The notes beneath the pieces are model-generated. The model made no database searches. It worked only from the letters and a program-made list of their open reading frames with translations, and was not told where the DNA came from. Below, piece by piece: positions 34,438 to 47,900 of a stretch of DNA of 64,000 nt; position 1 is the first letter of the stretch; each line of letters begins with the position of its first letter. The translations under genes and the position numbers were made by a program. The stretch lies in NCBI GenBank assembly GCA_010645155.1, contig CM021322.1, positions 10,951,474-11,015,473 of the forward strand. Direction: 5' to 3'. This DNA is from Tigriopus japonicus (taxonomy: Eukaryota; Arthropoda; Copepoda; Harpacticoida; Harpacticidae).

Positions 34438-35999
34438 TTTCTCAATAGACAAGAAAGAGTCAAAACAAGAGTGAGTTATGGCGTTGTTCCATAATGACCT
34501 CTGATGAGTTAAGATAAGTTGTTCAACTTTGGATTGGGAACTTCCTCTGAGCCACCTTGGAACAAAAATAAATATTTTCTCGATTTGTAATGCAACAAAT
34601 TTGCATCAATCCCTCGTTCACTCATTCATTCAGGAGTACGAACTACGCCGACAGAAAACACGTGTTCCAACTATTTCTTCCATTTTTTGTCTTTGAAGGA
34701 ACAGAAGCTCGATTCGAGGATAAAGTTTTTCTACACGCCCTCTCCTCGACCAATCTTTGGGGTTTCCATGGGGAAATCAAAGACCCACATCAGACTCTCT
34801 ATATGGAATGTAAACAACTGGATTTGTGGCAAGTTCACGAGATTATTCAGTTTTAACATCTCAAGTAGAAACCCGCTGTGTTTTCCTCCATTCTTCGGTA
34901 TCCTCGCGAACTCAAGGAAGAAAGTTAATTTAACCCATCATTGAACATTTACGGATATAAAGGAAGGCCTTAGAGATTGCTTAAAAAATGGCTCGGAAAG
35001 AATTTTGTGAACAATGGGTTCGGATAAACTGGGATAAATCTGGCTCGCCCTAAAAGTAATGTTGGTTTGCCTCCTGCTTTGTGTTACCTTGCTTACATTT
35101 ATTAAGAAGGGTTCACCATTTCTTGAGACGTGACAAAACTGAAACGCTTAATTTGATTTTCATGACTCTGCCATTAAATGCAGTCTACTAGTAACAGAGA
35201 AAAAAAACGAACTGAGACCTCGACAGCCACCTCTTTCTTGGTTTTTGAGCCTGTGCTTTATCAAGCATGGTAATCTTCATATTTCAAAAGGGAGTTCGCT
35301 TTTTTCTTGGGTTTGTGCTCTGTAATAAATCAATGACATTGTTGTGTGGCAAAGGAAACACAAAACTAGAGACCAAGATGAAATTCTTCAGTTGGTTTCA
35401 CAGTCGACATTTTCGAGGGCAAAGGAAATGGAATTTTGAATACACACAAGGATTTAGGGCTCTCAAGAGAGTTCAGACTCGAAGTGGGAGCCAGGCCTAA
35501 GATGCTCAAGTGGATGCCAGAAGCTGGACTCGCCAAATCAATTTTCATCCTTGGGCCAGCATCAACAAATTGGATTAGTCTTTGCCATCTTCCCATTTGT
35601 ACGCATCTACTCCCAAACTAACATTAACAGTTTGCCAAGTTCATAGAGGACACCGTAATTGTTTTCATAGCAATAGCTATCCCCATTCAAAGTAACCCCT
35701 TGAAAACGACAGAGCGCTCGATCACAAGCAAAACACATTGTACTTCTGTAAATAACAGAGAGAAAGAGAGGACGGGGGTCCTTTTTATCTATCTTTCCAA
35801 GTGGAACTCCACTAGCCCTCCATAGCTTCCCGATGTCACTCGAGCCCTCAGTTGAAACAGTCAATACCTTTCAGACCCTATCTTTTATGTCGAGATGTGG
35901 CGCCACAAGTCACCTCACCGCCGTGAATGGGCTCCCACATCATCTTTGTTGTCATATTTTGGGAGCGCGAGAGGTACCCCAGAGAAAAACAAGAGGGTC
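34438..35999. other. gene-free spacer after the transposon island
   Basis: Base composition becomes more balanced than in the island. Overlapping short frames only; no recognised gene or repeat end. Confidence 0.5.
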
Positions 36000-36450
36000 C
36001 AGAAATTCGAAATCGGCCGCCCTAGGCCAAGTTACAGGTCGGGCAGGTGCCCTGGCCAATCATTATGGCCCTGCTCACCTTTGTACCTCAAACGTCTAGA
36101 TTCCAGACCAATACAGTAAGCTGCTACTGAGTGAGGTACAAGTAAGAGCAAAACCACGGGCGCGCTGCCTCTTCTGCGGGGGCAGAAAATCAAGGTGAGC
36201 GCTCGGTTCAGCCCCAAGGAAGGCAAGGCTATGGGTGAGAAGGGGTGGTGCAGAGGGCGGAGGGCGATCGGCCCGCCTCTTGTCAGCTGAGACAGGTGTG
36301 CGATTGGGCCAGCGTTTTTCCCCTGGCCCGACCGATTCTGTCCGGGTGAATGGAATGGAGGAATCAAGGTAGAAAACGAACGAAGCGAACGGAGAATTGG
36401 AAAGACGAACAATTGCACACCGAGTTGAGTTTTGGATAGAGGACTTGCTA
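36000..36450 (+). promoter_or_regulatory. GC-rich island, possible promoter or 5' non-coding exon
   Basis: By hand count 36181-36300 is about 62 percent GC (75 of 120), well above the surrounding DNA, and CpG dinucleotides are frequent (cggccgccc, gcgcgctgcc, ggcgatcggcccgcc). The next protein-coding start downstream on the same strand is the RASSF8-like ATG at 41895. A promoter and untranslated first exon for that gene is a reasonable guess but has no direct proof here. The 155-codon minus frame across it is a by-product of GC content. Confidence 0.3.
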
Positions 36451-39400
36451 GAACACGGCCTGTGATTTCAAAGCGGGCCATTTTTCTTGGGGCGGCCAAC
36501 GAGATCTTTTCTGCAAGAGTGCAAGTAAGCTCGCTCGTCTTGGCCGTTTGGGCGGATAGTTCAGGTGCTGTTGAATCTCAAGATCTCCTGAAGTCATTGC
36601 CAGTTTACCCTGCACATACACACACACACTCATTTGCTACCACGGCTGAAGACATCGGTCTTTTGGAAGAAGAGGTCTGGAGTGAAAGTGAAGTTCTTCC
36701 AGATCTGCCCTGGCCAGTTCAGATCCACTGGAAATAGCAGTGGATTCTTCTTCTCTCGCCGTCTCCAGTGATATTTGTGCTCAAAACTTGGTGAAAAAAT
36801 CGGGTTATGCCCAATCAGATGATCTAAATGGGGTCACCCAAAGTGTAATATTCATGTTCTTGCTTTCTTAGTGAGGCTGGACTTCCTATAGAGTCCAGGA
36901 CGAGTGGTCCTTGTGGGGATGAAACCTCTCTCAGGGGCAGGTTTTCGACTTCCGTTCTTTCCTCAAATCGTGTTCAGTTTATCCTAGTTAATAAAGTGAG
37001 GCTTCTCCGGGGAACACATCCGGCCAAAGTGTTCGTTACCTCGTTCTACATAGATTAAGGTAAGCAAGCAAGCAAAGCTCAAGTGACATGACGAGTCACT
37101 CTACGACGTAAGTGCAAGATTGTGTGTCTCTGGATTTGAGAAGAAAGACCCCTCCAATGAGTTCGTCCACTACAGCTGTGGAAAGTGCCTTGTTTTTATG
37201 ACTCCCAGGTGTCTCGGCCAACAATCCATGACTCCTTGCTCGCTCTTTACATTCTCCATGATGGCCATGTCCATGATGACGACGTCGATGTTGGCGGTGG
37301 TGAGTCATGAGAACATGTCACCACACGATATATGCCGAAGCTCTCAGTCACACATGACTGACGTGATTGGCAATACTTTCCAAGACTTTTTCGTCATGGC
37401 ACATCGCTCACGAAAGAGATTGGTCCCTGGGAACGCAACATACATCATTGCTAATCTCAGGAATCCTCTTGGCCACCGCAAATCAAATCCACAGCATGTT
37501 TAAAATTCAATCTCCAAGATATGATTGCGGGTCTTATCGTCTTAGAGAGCACATTTTTGTGGTCGTTTTCTTTGCGCACTGAAGATTAAATGTGCTTTTT
37601 CCAAGACAAAATGTCCACGTGTCGCTCATCTCAAAATGCCGTATCTGACCGTTTTCCTCCATGCCATTGTGTGGCTCAGGTTCATAAGGAAGGTATTAAG
37701 GTGGGCTCTCAAAGGATAACCAATGTCCATTCAAAAGGTTTCCACAAGACGACCTAGAGGCATTAAATATGAGCTTCATATTCGAGGAACCTCTTTGAGT
37801 GAGTGTCTTTCTGTCTCGTTCTGATTGCATTGCATTCGGGGATTTTTTATCTCTCTCTCTCTGTCTCAGATCAGGTCGAGAAGTAACGGCTCCATTAGTT
37901 GACCCCGATTGGAAGTCATGATAAATGGCTTCTTGAACTTCATTCAAGAAGATCTGAAACGACTGACGTTCAATTGACAGACCACATGATGGTCTTATAA
38001 GGAGCTGCTTTGTTAATAAGACGCGAGGGAGTAGACGCGATTTCCAATCCCTCCCATGCATTGAAATCCAACTTCCTTTTTCGGAAAGAGCTCCGTGACC
38101 TCGTTGATAATAATTCTCACAACTGCAGCATTGTTACTCGACTCGTTCTCCATTTTTCTTCGTATCAATGACCAGTGTGATTGTTGGTGTTGATTCCCTT
38201 GAGACCTCAAGGGCAAAAGCTCGTTGAAGATCGTTCTCAAAGAAACTCTTATGGTTCGTTCAAACATTCCACTAAGGCAAGGTTGTAAGATCCCTACATG
38301 AATATATCATTAATTATTCACCCGAAAGGAGTGAAAAGGGCATTCGAGACATCAAGTTGGTCTCCTCGGTATGAGCTCTGTGGACTGAAGAAAAACAATG
38401 AGGGGTCATTTTGATGTTGTAGACTATTGGTGGGATTGATTACGAGGAACCAATGTCAGTTCATCGTTGATGAGAGGGGGAAAAGCAAGCCCCTTAATGG
38501 TTGAGGGCCCTTCACGGTGGTCGTTGATGAGCTTTTTGCCTCAGAACATACTCTGTTTATGATGCAAGTGGCTTGTAATCCTCTGAAATTGAATGCTAAT
38601 GATCTCGAGGATTATATTCTCTTTCACCCTACTCACGCTTCAGGATTCAACTCAAGTTGGCCTTTTGAAAGGCTTCTCGGATATTGATTGCACCGAACAA
38701 ATGAATTGTACCACACCTCAAAGAAAAAAAAAAGAGCAGGAGAGCAGGATCGTGCCAAAAATGTATTGTGGAAGTGCAATTATTGGAAATCGATGCCTAT
38801 TTTGTAAGTGTGAGTGAGTGCGTGAATGTACTGGCAATTGCAAATTGCAACTCGTGATCCGTAAATAGCTGTATTCCATTCCTGGAAGACGACATGAGGA
38901 TCTTTACACATTCGCTCAGCTAAGTGACTAGAAGTACCTTTTGAATGATCCTTAAGTGGAGGTTTTATTTCGTTTGGGTCATTGGGGGACATCCTTTTAT
39001 TGCATTCCATTTGGTTCGTTGGTTCCTTGCTCTCCTTGGGTCTTGAACGAGTTTGGACAGGAAATTGGAACGATCTTGGCTATTCCCCAAAGTATCGTAG
39101 ATTTGAATAAGCTCATATAGTAGTTCGCTAGAACACGCTAGACTTCCCGAAAACATATGTATTTACATGTTAATGCGCATTATATGAATCCACCGCTTAG
39201 CTTTGATGTCTTAAGCATGCTGAAATATTCAGTGGGGCAAGTGAATTGAAGTACACATCATACGAAAATGGGGCACAATCTGTTCAAATAATGAAGCATG
39301 AATGTGTTCGCAATATGGAGGATATGAAAGAAAATGCACACCAGATGGAAAACTCATCGATCACCCGCGCTCCCCTAAAAATACCGAATTGAACTTCTCT

Positions 39401-41894
39401 CATCGTGTCTGAGTAGTGCAACTTCATTGATGGGATGGTTCTTTATCCCGCCGGCTATCTGGGAGGTCATTTGTTTTTTGACATGACTGTCCGAGGCATA
39501 ATTTTTCTTCCTGTGATGCTTTGTACGTCTGACAAGGGCTTCATTTGCTATTCACGGCCTAGCTTCACTTTCCTGGCGAGATCCAATATCCTTCTTTTCC
39601 TTCCATTCATCGAGGTGTGACGTTCTATCCGGCTAATCCAGTGATGTAAAGGACCCAAATGATATGATTTGGCCTTGGAAGCAAGTTTGGCTACCTCGAA
39701 AGATCAATCCCTCGGAAGAGCTCGACGTTTAACTCGTTCGCTTTGTTCCTTTAAAAAGAGGGACTTTTGATCCCAATGTCTCGTCTCATTTGGTTGCCCT
39801 TTGTTGAAGGGAGGGATGTGCAAACCGCAAACGGTTGACATTGTTAAGAGACTTTAAGTCGGTCCTCCTTGTAGGCACATTTTAATCACCTTCGTAACCA
39901 ATATGGTTGGGAGACCCGCCGACCACTAAACTGAGATTTGAATGCATGACAAAAACCGGCGAAGACAACTTGTTCGCTGAAGTTGTGAAATAGAGATGCG
40001 ATGCAATCGAATGAGAAGAAATGAGATCAAAACCGCGAGGAAACCTTGCTCATACATCATTCTTTTGCTGGTAGTTATCTTTTGATGCATCGCAACCACT
40101 AAAATTTGTCTATTCAACAGAGCTAGGCCGACGGAAAGAATAATGCACTCTTCTCATCCATCCATCCATTCAAGTAAGGAAGCATTTGCTCGAGTTCTTC
40201 GCCATTGAACGAACGCTAGCGTTGTTTCCCAACGAGCGGAAGGGGTAACCAATTTAATCTGAAGAGCTTCTTAGCTCCTTGAGTTTTGTTTTCTTTGGCT
40301 GTCCATGTGGAAACTTGATCTTTTGTGGATCTTTCGTCATCAATTCATTTCTCGAGTTTGGCTGGCCTAGATCTCGGTCCATTTCGCGTCGATAACCCTC
40401 GTCAAAAGGGGTGATGCTTCTGCGTTGGGGTGGCGAATATTCTCCCGCTCTTGTTCTTTTGGACCTTGTTTCAGACAAACAAGAGCATGTGACGTTCAAA
40501 GAGATCCACTGCATTCATCTCCGATTATGAAATGGACTGAGGCGGTTTTCTCCTGGGACTTTCTCTCGAGAAAGAGCGAAATTTCGAAAACGCGGGAAGG
40601 ATCTATGATTTAAGACCTGACTGTCTTGCTTCAGGCTTGGTCAAAGAATCTCGAGATTTTTTCCTCGTATGGTGTGTTTGAAACGACAAGTCTTGCTTTG
40701 ATTCCTGACACTGTTGAGTGATTTGTGTGGATGCCCATCTCTCTCGTTCTTTCTCGCTTGTCCAAAGCCTCGGTTGAATGGAGGTCTCCCAAGTATTTTC
40801 AAGAATTGATGGATATTCCCTTTTATCTGGAAGGTGATGGATCGTGGATGCCTTACTACTATGACTGTCTGACCCGCCGTTCATGTCACAATGCCACACA
40901 CTCACCATTCATATCCCCGTGTGTACTCATTCAGGCCTTGAGCGTTTATCAGGGATGTTCATCTTCCATCTCTCCTCTGTCGTCAGGGTTGCGGGATGAG
41001 CATCTCTGGAGAGTAACCCTGACTCAACACTAATGAGACCGATGCTCCCTTGGAAATGTTGTTTTTGTTCTCATTAGTGAAAATACAAAGTTTTTTCGTC
41101 TCATCCGTTTTCATTAACATCCCGAGTCTTAATCGAGCAGAACGAGGAGACTCATGGCCACATTTATCAGAACTCTGTATGTTACGGTTTTTCGCGATTA
41201 GGCCAAGTCCATCCATGTACCTGTTAGTTCGCCGAAGGAGAAATCAACTGGCCAAAAGTTAATTGCCTTTCAACAACTCTGCTCCTGCTCGACGTGCTCT
41301 CTCGCGTGTTTTTGCCATGTGCCTAATCGTTATTCAAATTTTCCATTTTCAGACCTCCAAGGCAAATCCAAGTTCCGAACGAGGAGCCCCTCGGACAGGA
41401 GAAGAAAATACCACCCAAGCAAAACCAGGAGAGCCTTTAGAACTAAAGCAAGCTTGATGTGCCTTCTTTGAACGAGCAAGAAGACGAAGACGGAGCTGAA
41501 TCCTTGGGAATGCCGACAACGTCAACGTGCGAATAACGCCGATCGGTTTTTTATTCGCTCTTCTCGCTCGTGGGAGCGCAAAGTTTGGTTTGGTACCACA
41601 GAAATTCCGATCACGTTGACATATTTCTGCGGTGGCCATCACCCCGACGGTTCGTTATTTCCTCACTTGCTCGTCCGACACATCCTAACGAGTCAATAGT
41701 AAAGAGCAGGGGGTTCCAAGATAATCATAATTACAAAAATCATTAAGATAGTGATATGATGGCCCGTGGTCACGCTGAGGATCTGCTTAAAGTGGGCAGC
41801 TGAGACTGACCGAGTGTAAAACATGTGAAGTGGCTCGTTATTGACACAGTAATTACAACCAATTACGACCTACATACGAGTGATTCGAGACACA
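36451..41894. other. non-coding region upstream of the RASSF8-like gene
   Basis: No exon with a family signature. Microsatellites include CA repeats at about 36616-36629, CT repeats at about 37850-37868 and CCAT repeats at about 40156-40169. A 46-codon frame beginning MCLIVIQIFHFQ near 41317, following a pyrimidine-rich stretch ending ..CCATTTTCAG, resembles a small signal-peptide-like sequence but is unsupported. Confidence 0.5.
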
Positions 41895-41966
41895 ATGGAG
41901 CTCAAAGTGTGGGTGGAAGGTATCCAGCGGATTGTGTGTGGAGTCACCGAGAAAACCACTTGTCAG
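41895..41966 (+). CDS. RASSF8: RASSF8-like coding exon 1
   Basis: 24 codons, [20 protein letters not shown] plus TTCQ, ending in phase 0 at CAG|GTAAGC. It is separated by 12.2 kb from exon 2 (54139), which continues [20 protein letters not shown], so without knowledge of the family this exon is easily missed. The frame is open a few codons upstream, but this ATG matches the family start. Confidence 0.92.
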
Positions 41967-44900
41967 GTAAGCATTCCTTGCCACTTCAAGAATGTAAATC
42001 GTTCGCGAGAACGGGCAATTTTGTGTTCGGAAGTGTTCGTTGTGGTTTCTTCCAATCAGGTTTGAATCGAGCTCAGGTACCATGTGATTAAGGCTCTATT
42101 CAGAAGTCATTTGAATGAGAGGATATGGGCCATTTGGTCGCTTCAACGAGAGAAACTATTTGGAGATACGTGCTAGAGAGGAGGGAGGACAAAGAGACGA
42201 CTTCGAAACACAACGAGGATCTCGAGCCCTCAAGCCAAAGACGATTACTACGATTTCCCTCTCTCTCTGAAACTGAAATCCGAGACTCTCACTCACTCGA
42301 GTGAGACCTGTTGGTTTCTCTACGAGATGAGCTTTTAAACACTCATCCTGTTCTAGATTTGAGTTCTCAAGGGCTCTTTTTGAGAAGTGAATTCCAAAGA
42401 CGAATGAAAAAAAAACCTCCCGACGACCTCCGTCAAGACGAGGTCATATTGAATGATTTTGCAAATACGGTCTCGGCTCACAGAAACTTGACATCACTCT
42501 CGATACATGATTGATGCGACTTGACGGCGCTTCTGAGCACCATCCTTACATAGTCAATGCACTGGGCCGAAGAAAGATCGCATTTGGGTGCCAACATTCT
42601 TTCATAGGAGTCTTTTTTGTTCCCTACACCAGCTTGAGCAAGACAAAAGTTTCTGGAGAGACTTGAGACTCTCTTGTGTCATATATCATGAAGGTCCATT
42701 ATCTCATGTTAGCCCAGCAACATGTGGCACCCAAGATTTTCTTAAAGTTCAACCAACATGATTTGAATTACACGTGAAGATGCACTTCCATCGCCGTTTG
42801 TCGTGCAATAATACCCCAAGGAGCATGAAATGGCCAAATAAAACCCTTTGTTGTGTGTCTAAGTGCATGCATGCAACCCATTAAGTAGCTCATATGGTAG
42901 TTCATCGAGCTGATAATCCAACCCACTTGATTACGACCTAGCCATACTGGATTCCTTCCCAACCTTCTTTGGAGGTCTCTATCGTGGTTGTATTAGAAGA
43001 ATGGTCCCAAGTGTGGCTGGTGGTTTATGTTTCTGCTTGTCAAGTCCCGAACTCGACTATCCAACGACCAATTTGGAACAATATGGTCCGTTAAAATATG
43101 CAGTTAATGACTGGCGCAGAGGAAACAGTACATAGCAGAAGGAGGAACAGTGAGGAGCGTCATACCTTACCTTTCTTGGCCTTACTTTTGACATTTTCCC
43201 TTGGTGTGGTGAAAATGTCAGGACCTCGATGAATGTGGGACTTAATTAGGTTTAGAGGTTTTGTGTTTGTACGTGCCGCGAATGCTCTGTTTGTACATAG
43301 TTGGTTCGTTACACCAGGAGTGTTTCCCCTGCTAGCTCGACTACACGTTCAATTTTGGGGCGTTTTCCTGGCAAAAGATAAATGAATGATAGTTATTCAT
43401 TACCTCTCTGCTTCACATTGAACAGACAGACCTTGGCGGCAACTTCAGGATCAATGATGTTGGCTCTACCAATGGCCAAAGAAGTGAAGAGCTTTAAACC
43501 AGTTAGGTTGAGAGGTAGCGCCGGATCATCGTCATCATCATCATCATCGTCCATTATACTTTATTGGAGTTGAATGAGTGCCAAAAGAGAAATTCCTCGC
43601 CAAAGCAGGCACATTTAGATTTCCCCGAGTCTGAGGATGTAAATCTGGTCGTATTTTCGCATCGTCTTCTTTTTGTCAGCAAAGGCTTGCATTTGAGGCA
43701 CGGACGGACGGCAACAGGTTCTTTGGCCTACTATCACTTCATCCTATCATTGGTGGACTCGGTTGGCTCTTTCATTGCTTTTGCCATGGTCCGAAACTCG
43801 GGAATGAATTGCATTTTGCATTCAAGAGATGAGGAGAGTTTTGAGTGAGTTGAAATTCAAACAAAACTGAATCTCCACTGCCAGGAATGGCCCCGCCCAA
43901 AGGGTCCCAATCTGATTACCAACAGAGTACAACTCGAAAAGTTTCTACCCTTTCAACTTTGATAACGAAATATCATTTGGTCAGGGATCAACGAGCACGA
44001 GCGAAGTTCCCTAAAATATGACGTCATGACGTTTTCTTTGGAATCAATTAACGTCCGACTGAATTAGGAATTAGAAGCCAAACTGTCCGCTGACCTTCTC
44101 GTGATTCGTTTCTGACCAATAATAATCGACTTATTTCTTCATTCCACATGTATGTTTTTGTCAGTGTGAGCACCAGTGACGAGATCTCCTTGGATGAGAT
44201 GGGATGCATTTGTGAGTAGAAAAGTGCGAAAGACCAGGCAAGCCAGCCTTGAAGGACTGACAGATGCCTCTGAGTTAGCTTAGCTTTGCAATTAATTTTC
44301 ACTTTGACCAAACGAAAGGAAAGACGACAATTGAGCCTCGCTCTCCTCTCTTTACAACGAAAAGGCATTCCTTCCCCTTTGATATCACTCTCACTAATCT
44401 GATTTAAGAGACTCCTACCTTCCAAACACCTTGCCTTGCTCTTTCAAAGCTTGAAATAAGAATGAAAATCAACGTTCTATACAGGCCCTGGGGCCCTGCC
44501 CACAAAGTATGTACAGTTGAATAATTACAAGTTTTCACCAACCCAAGAATGTCCGGCCGCACCCAAACTACCCCAAGCCCATATTTTGTGCCATAAAAAT
44601 TTGTTTTAATTTGTGTCTTTTGTCTTAGTCGATGCACTCCCTCCTTGCAATGGTTTTTGTACCCAACCGAGCAATTTCCCGGGCAAATTGTTTCAACCCT
44701 ATATGAACACGTAGTCACTCTCACACACACACAGCCACCCTTGGTTGGTTAGTGGGATGGTTGGTCTCGGAACTCTAGCTCAACTATTCGTCGCTCCGGG
44801 CATTCAAAAGTTTCTCTTGGAAGACACAAACACGTACGAAAGAAGGGACTGAGAATACCAGACAGATCGGCAAGCCACCATTCAAAGTATATCCCCGAGA

Positions 44901-47900
44901 TGAGGAAGACTCGGGATGAACTTTGCGTACTTGACACGACATTTCGGATCCTTGAACGCTAAGAGTCAAGAGCGGTAGAATCATTTGAAATGTCAGTACC
45001 AATTAGAGACGACACCTGACATTTAGGAGGTGGAAGCACATTATGTGCCAATATGAAAGTATTTCGATTCCTTGGACGATTGGAATCTGGCCATTTATTT
45101 GGATGAATGAAGGGAAAGTTTGCAAAGCTCTTTTTCATGATATTTTGCAAAGTGACGGTAGCCAGGATTTGATACTTGTAGGAATGGAAACACAGGAAGA
45201 AGGACTCCGAGAACCAACAGTTGTCGCGTTCTACTCAAGTGAAGTGAAAAGAATTTTTCAAAAGCGTTTGAGCGAATGGTGACTGGTAGAAAATTCCCTT
45301 TGACTTCCAAGGCCTCAGGGTCACAATATCATGACGATTGTGTTCAAAAAGGATCGGAACGCCATTCAATATCACGGATTGCTATTTACTTTGGCGAACA
45401 GAGACACCGATTACGAATAGATTGAAGAAACCTGGAGTATACCTCCTTGTCCGTTTTTTCTTGCCATTATTCCATTTATCCAAGCTCAATTCATCATAAC
45501 GCCGATTGGGGTTGGTTTGGAGAGGTCTCTTCTCGTTTGCTCGCAAGTTTGGCGTTTCCAATCTGATTTATGAGCCATTAGATCAAATCTTCCGGCTTTA
45601 TTAGCTGAAACTCTAGGCACGGAGCAAAATAAGAAAATAAAACAAGCGACCAAAGCAATGCCATTCCTAACCGACTTTGCACAAGTCGATCCACATTTTG
45701 AGGTTAATCTAAGCAGAGAGTACTGTATACAGTACATATACAGAGGTCATTAAGAAATTTGATTCAAGCTCCAAAACTGAAGTCTAATTGGCAATATGAG
45801 CCTCCCCATGTTTTGATACCAAGGTTGAGTCAGAGTGGTGGGTCAATTAGGAAGACTTCTTTACCGTCCCAAGTCCAGTTTCCTGTTCTTCTTTGGCTGT
45901 CACCTCTTCTTTGGACAGACAGAAACTTGGAAGTACAACAATGGTTTGTCGTCCTCTCAAAGCCCATAAAGTCCCTTTCGAACCATTTATCTCTCGGAAC
46001 CAGATGCGTCCATGGTGGTGGATGAGTAGTCTTGGGAGGGCATTTTGGCTCTCGTTTTCTCTCTCGTCTTCATAGCTAGGCTCCTTGGTAATGGATACAC
46101 TTCACGCTTCTTGTTAACGCTAACGCCCGAGTCTTTGTTTTTGCTCCGCCGAATATTGAACCAACTCTCTTGGGGTCTATTGAGTGATGCTTTTTGCGTG
46201 TATTACCATTGCCAAGGACACTGCTCAAAACCAGAAGCACAGTGTAATGGGCTTGAAAACGATACATTGCCTTTTCCACCTGGTGCAATATCGCTTCACT
46301 TTTGATGACAATTTAAAGACTGGTGCAAAACCCTCAAATGTGTTTTCAAGGGCATGAAAGGCCAGTTCCATGAGAAAAGTGACGAGCAAAATTGGGTCGT
46401 TAGATTAGGCTGCATCATTTTTACTAGCGTTAGATGTTCCTGGTAGGCATCCGTGTCGATGTCAATCTACGGTCAAAAAGTATCCGACTTGTCACTGCTT
46501 AAGAGTTCCACTTTCGTCCTTTGTCCCCCAATCGATCCCCTGATGGGATTTCGGTCAAGTGTGTTTGCTCACTTTCCTTGGACAAGAATGTTGTGGGGGA
46601 AATGAACAGAAACGATTAGCAAAGGTCGTTGGACATCATGGTGCGTCCTTATTGAAGTGTTTTGGGTGTCTGTGTCAAGGAATCGAAATTGATTGGGGAA
46701 CCGTGACAACGGAGAAAATTGCTTTTGCGCTCAAGATTCCTGGAATGGTGAACTTTTGAAACTCAGAAGCAGGAAGTGCATCGAATCAACTTGGGGGTAA
46801 CTTGTCAGTGCTTGTTATCGTCATCATCACGCGTTTCCCCTTGTGTCCTAGCCATTCTCTCCTTATCCTTGTGGCCTTTTTCAAAGCCCCACACGCATGT
46901 GAAAGGTCTTGATGATGAAGGTTCAATTCGCCAGGGACACGCGACATCATTCCCCTAAAGCCATGGCCTGCCAACCAACCAACCAACAACCATCGGGGTT
47001 CTGGTCATTCGTGACAAAGTCCCATATCTAGAAATTCAGGGGTTTGGCCAAAATTATTCCCCACCGAGACATACATGCAGGGTTGCCAGTGAGTAAAGAA
47101 GTGATGCTTGATCTCCGGAATGGCTGTTTAAAAATGGAGGTCTAGATCGTAAAGACTGACCCCTTGAGATCTCTGCATATTCCAAGAAGCTCCCATTCAG
47201 CAGACCCATTTCAACTCTAACCATTTTTGAACATGAACACGCATTTCGCATGTTTTCTTTTTTAATTCAACAACCTTGACAGTTCGTGTCAAGGCCACAT
47301 CACTCCCTTGTCTCTCTCAAGAACATGTTTGAGTCTGGTAACATATGGAATGTTGGAAGTTGGACTGTTTCCTCGTCCTAAGAGTTGAATCCATTTGGTC
47401 ACCCTTATAGAACAACAGACGGTTCCCTCTCTTTTCTGTACTTGGCTTAATGAAGTGTTCTGGACTCGTTAAGGTAATGGAGTGTGTAGAGTTTGGGATG
47501 GAAATATACCTAGGAGAGAGGAGAGAAGAGTGTGTTCCTAGAAATCTTCTCGGAAAAAAGTGACTTGGCAATCGCCCTCAAGAGTGTTCCGTCCTTGTCC
47601 CCAAAGACCAAGTGAGACCATCAACCAGAACGGACACTTATCGTCTACCATGAAAGGCCAACTGAAAGAAAGACAATCAGAGATGCTCATTGCTCAATCG
47701 CTTATGCAAGTAGAATTGGGAGTCTACATCAATTCTGTGTCAACAAATGTTCGTCGTCGAGGCTTTTTTTGAATGTAATGGACCAATAAAAAGGACTGTT
47801 TCGGCTCCCACTAAGGTGGGGAAGGCTCCAGCTGTTGTTGTTGCTGATCTTCTTTATGGGCCATGAACAAACGAAGAGCAACAAGCTGTCTTGGGAGAAA

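Noticed and set aside
36032..36499. 155-codon minus-strand frame in the GC-rich patch
   Set aside because: Long frames arise easily in GC-rich DNA; the product is low-complexity with no domain or splice-linked neighbours.
37096..37503. His/Met-rich opposing frames
   Set aside because: Both come from a local ATG/CAT-rich tract; no domain, start context or splice support.
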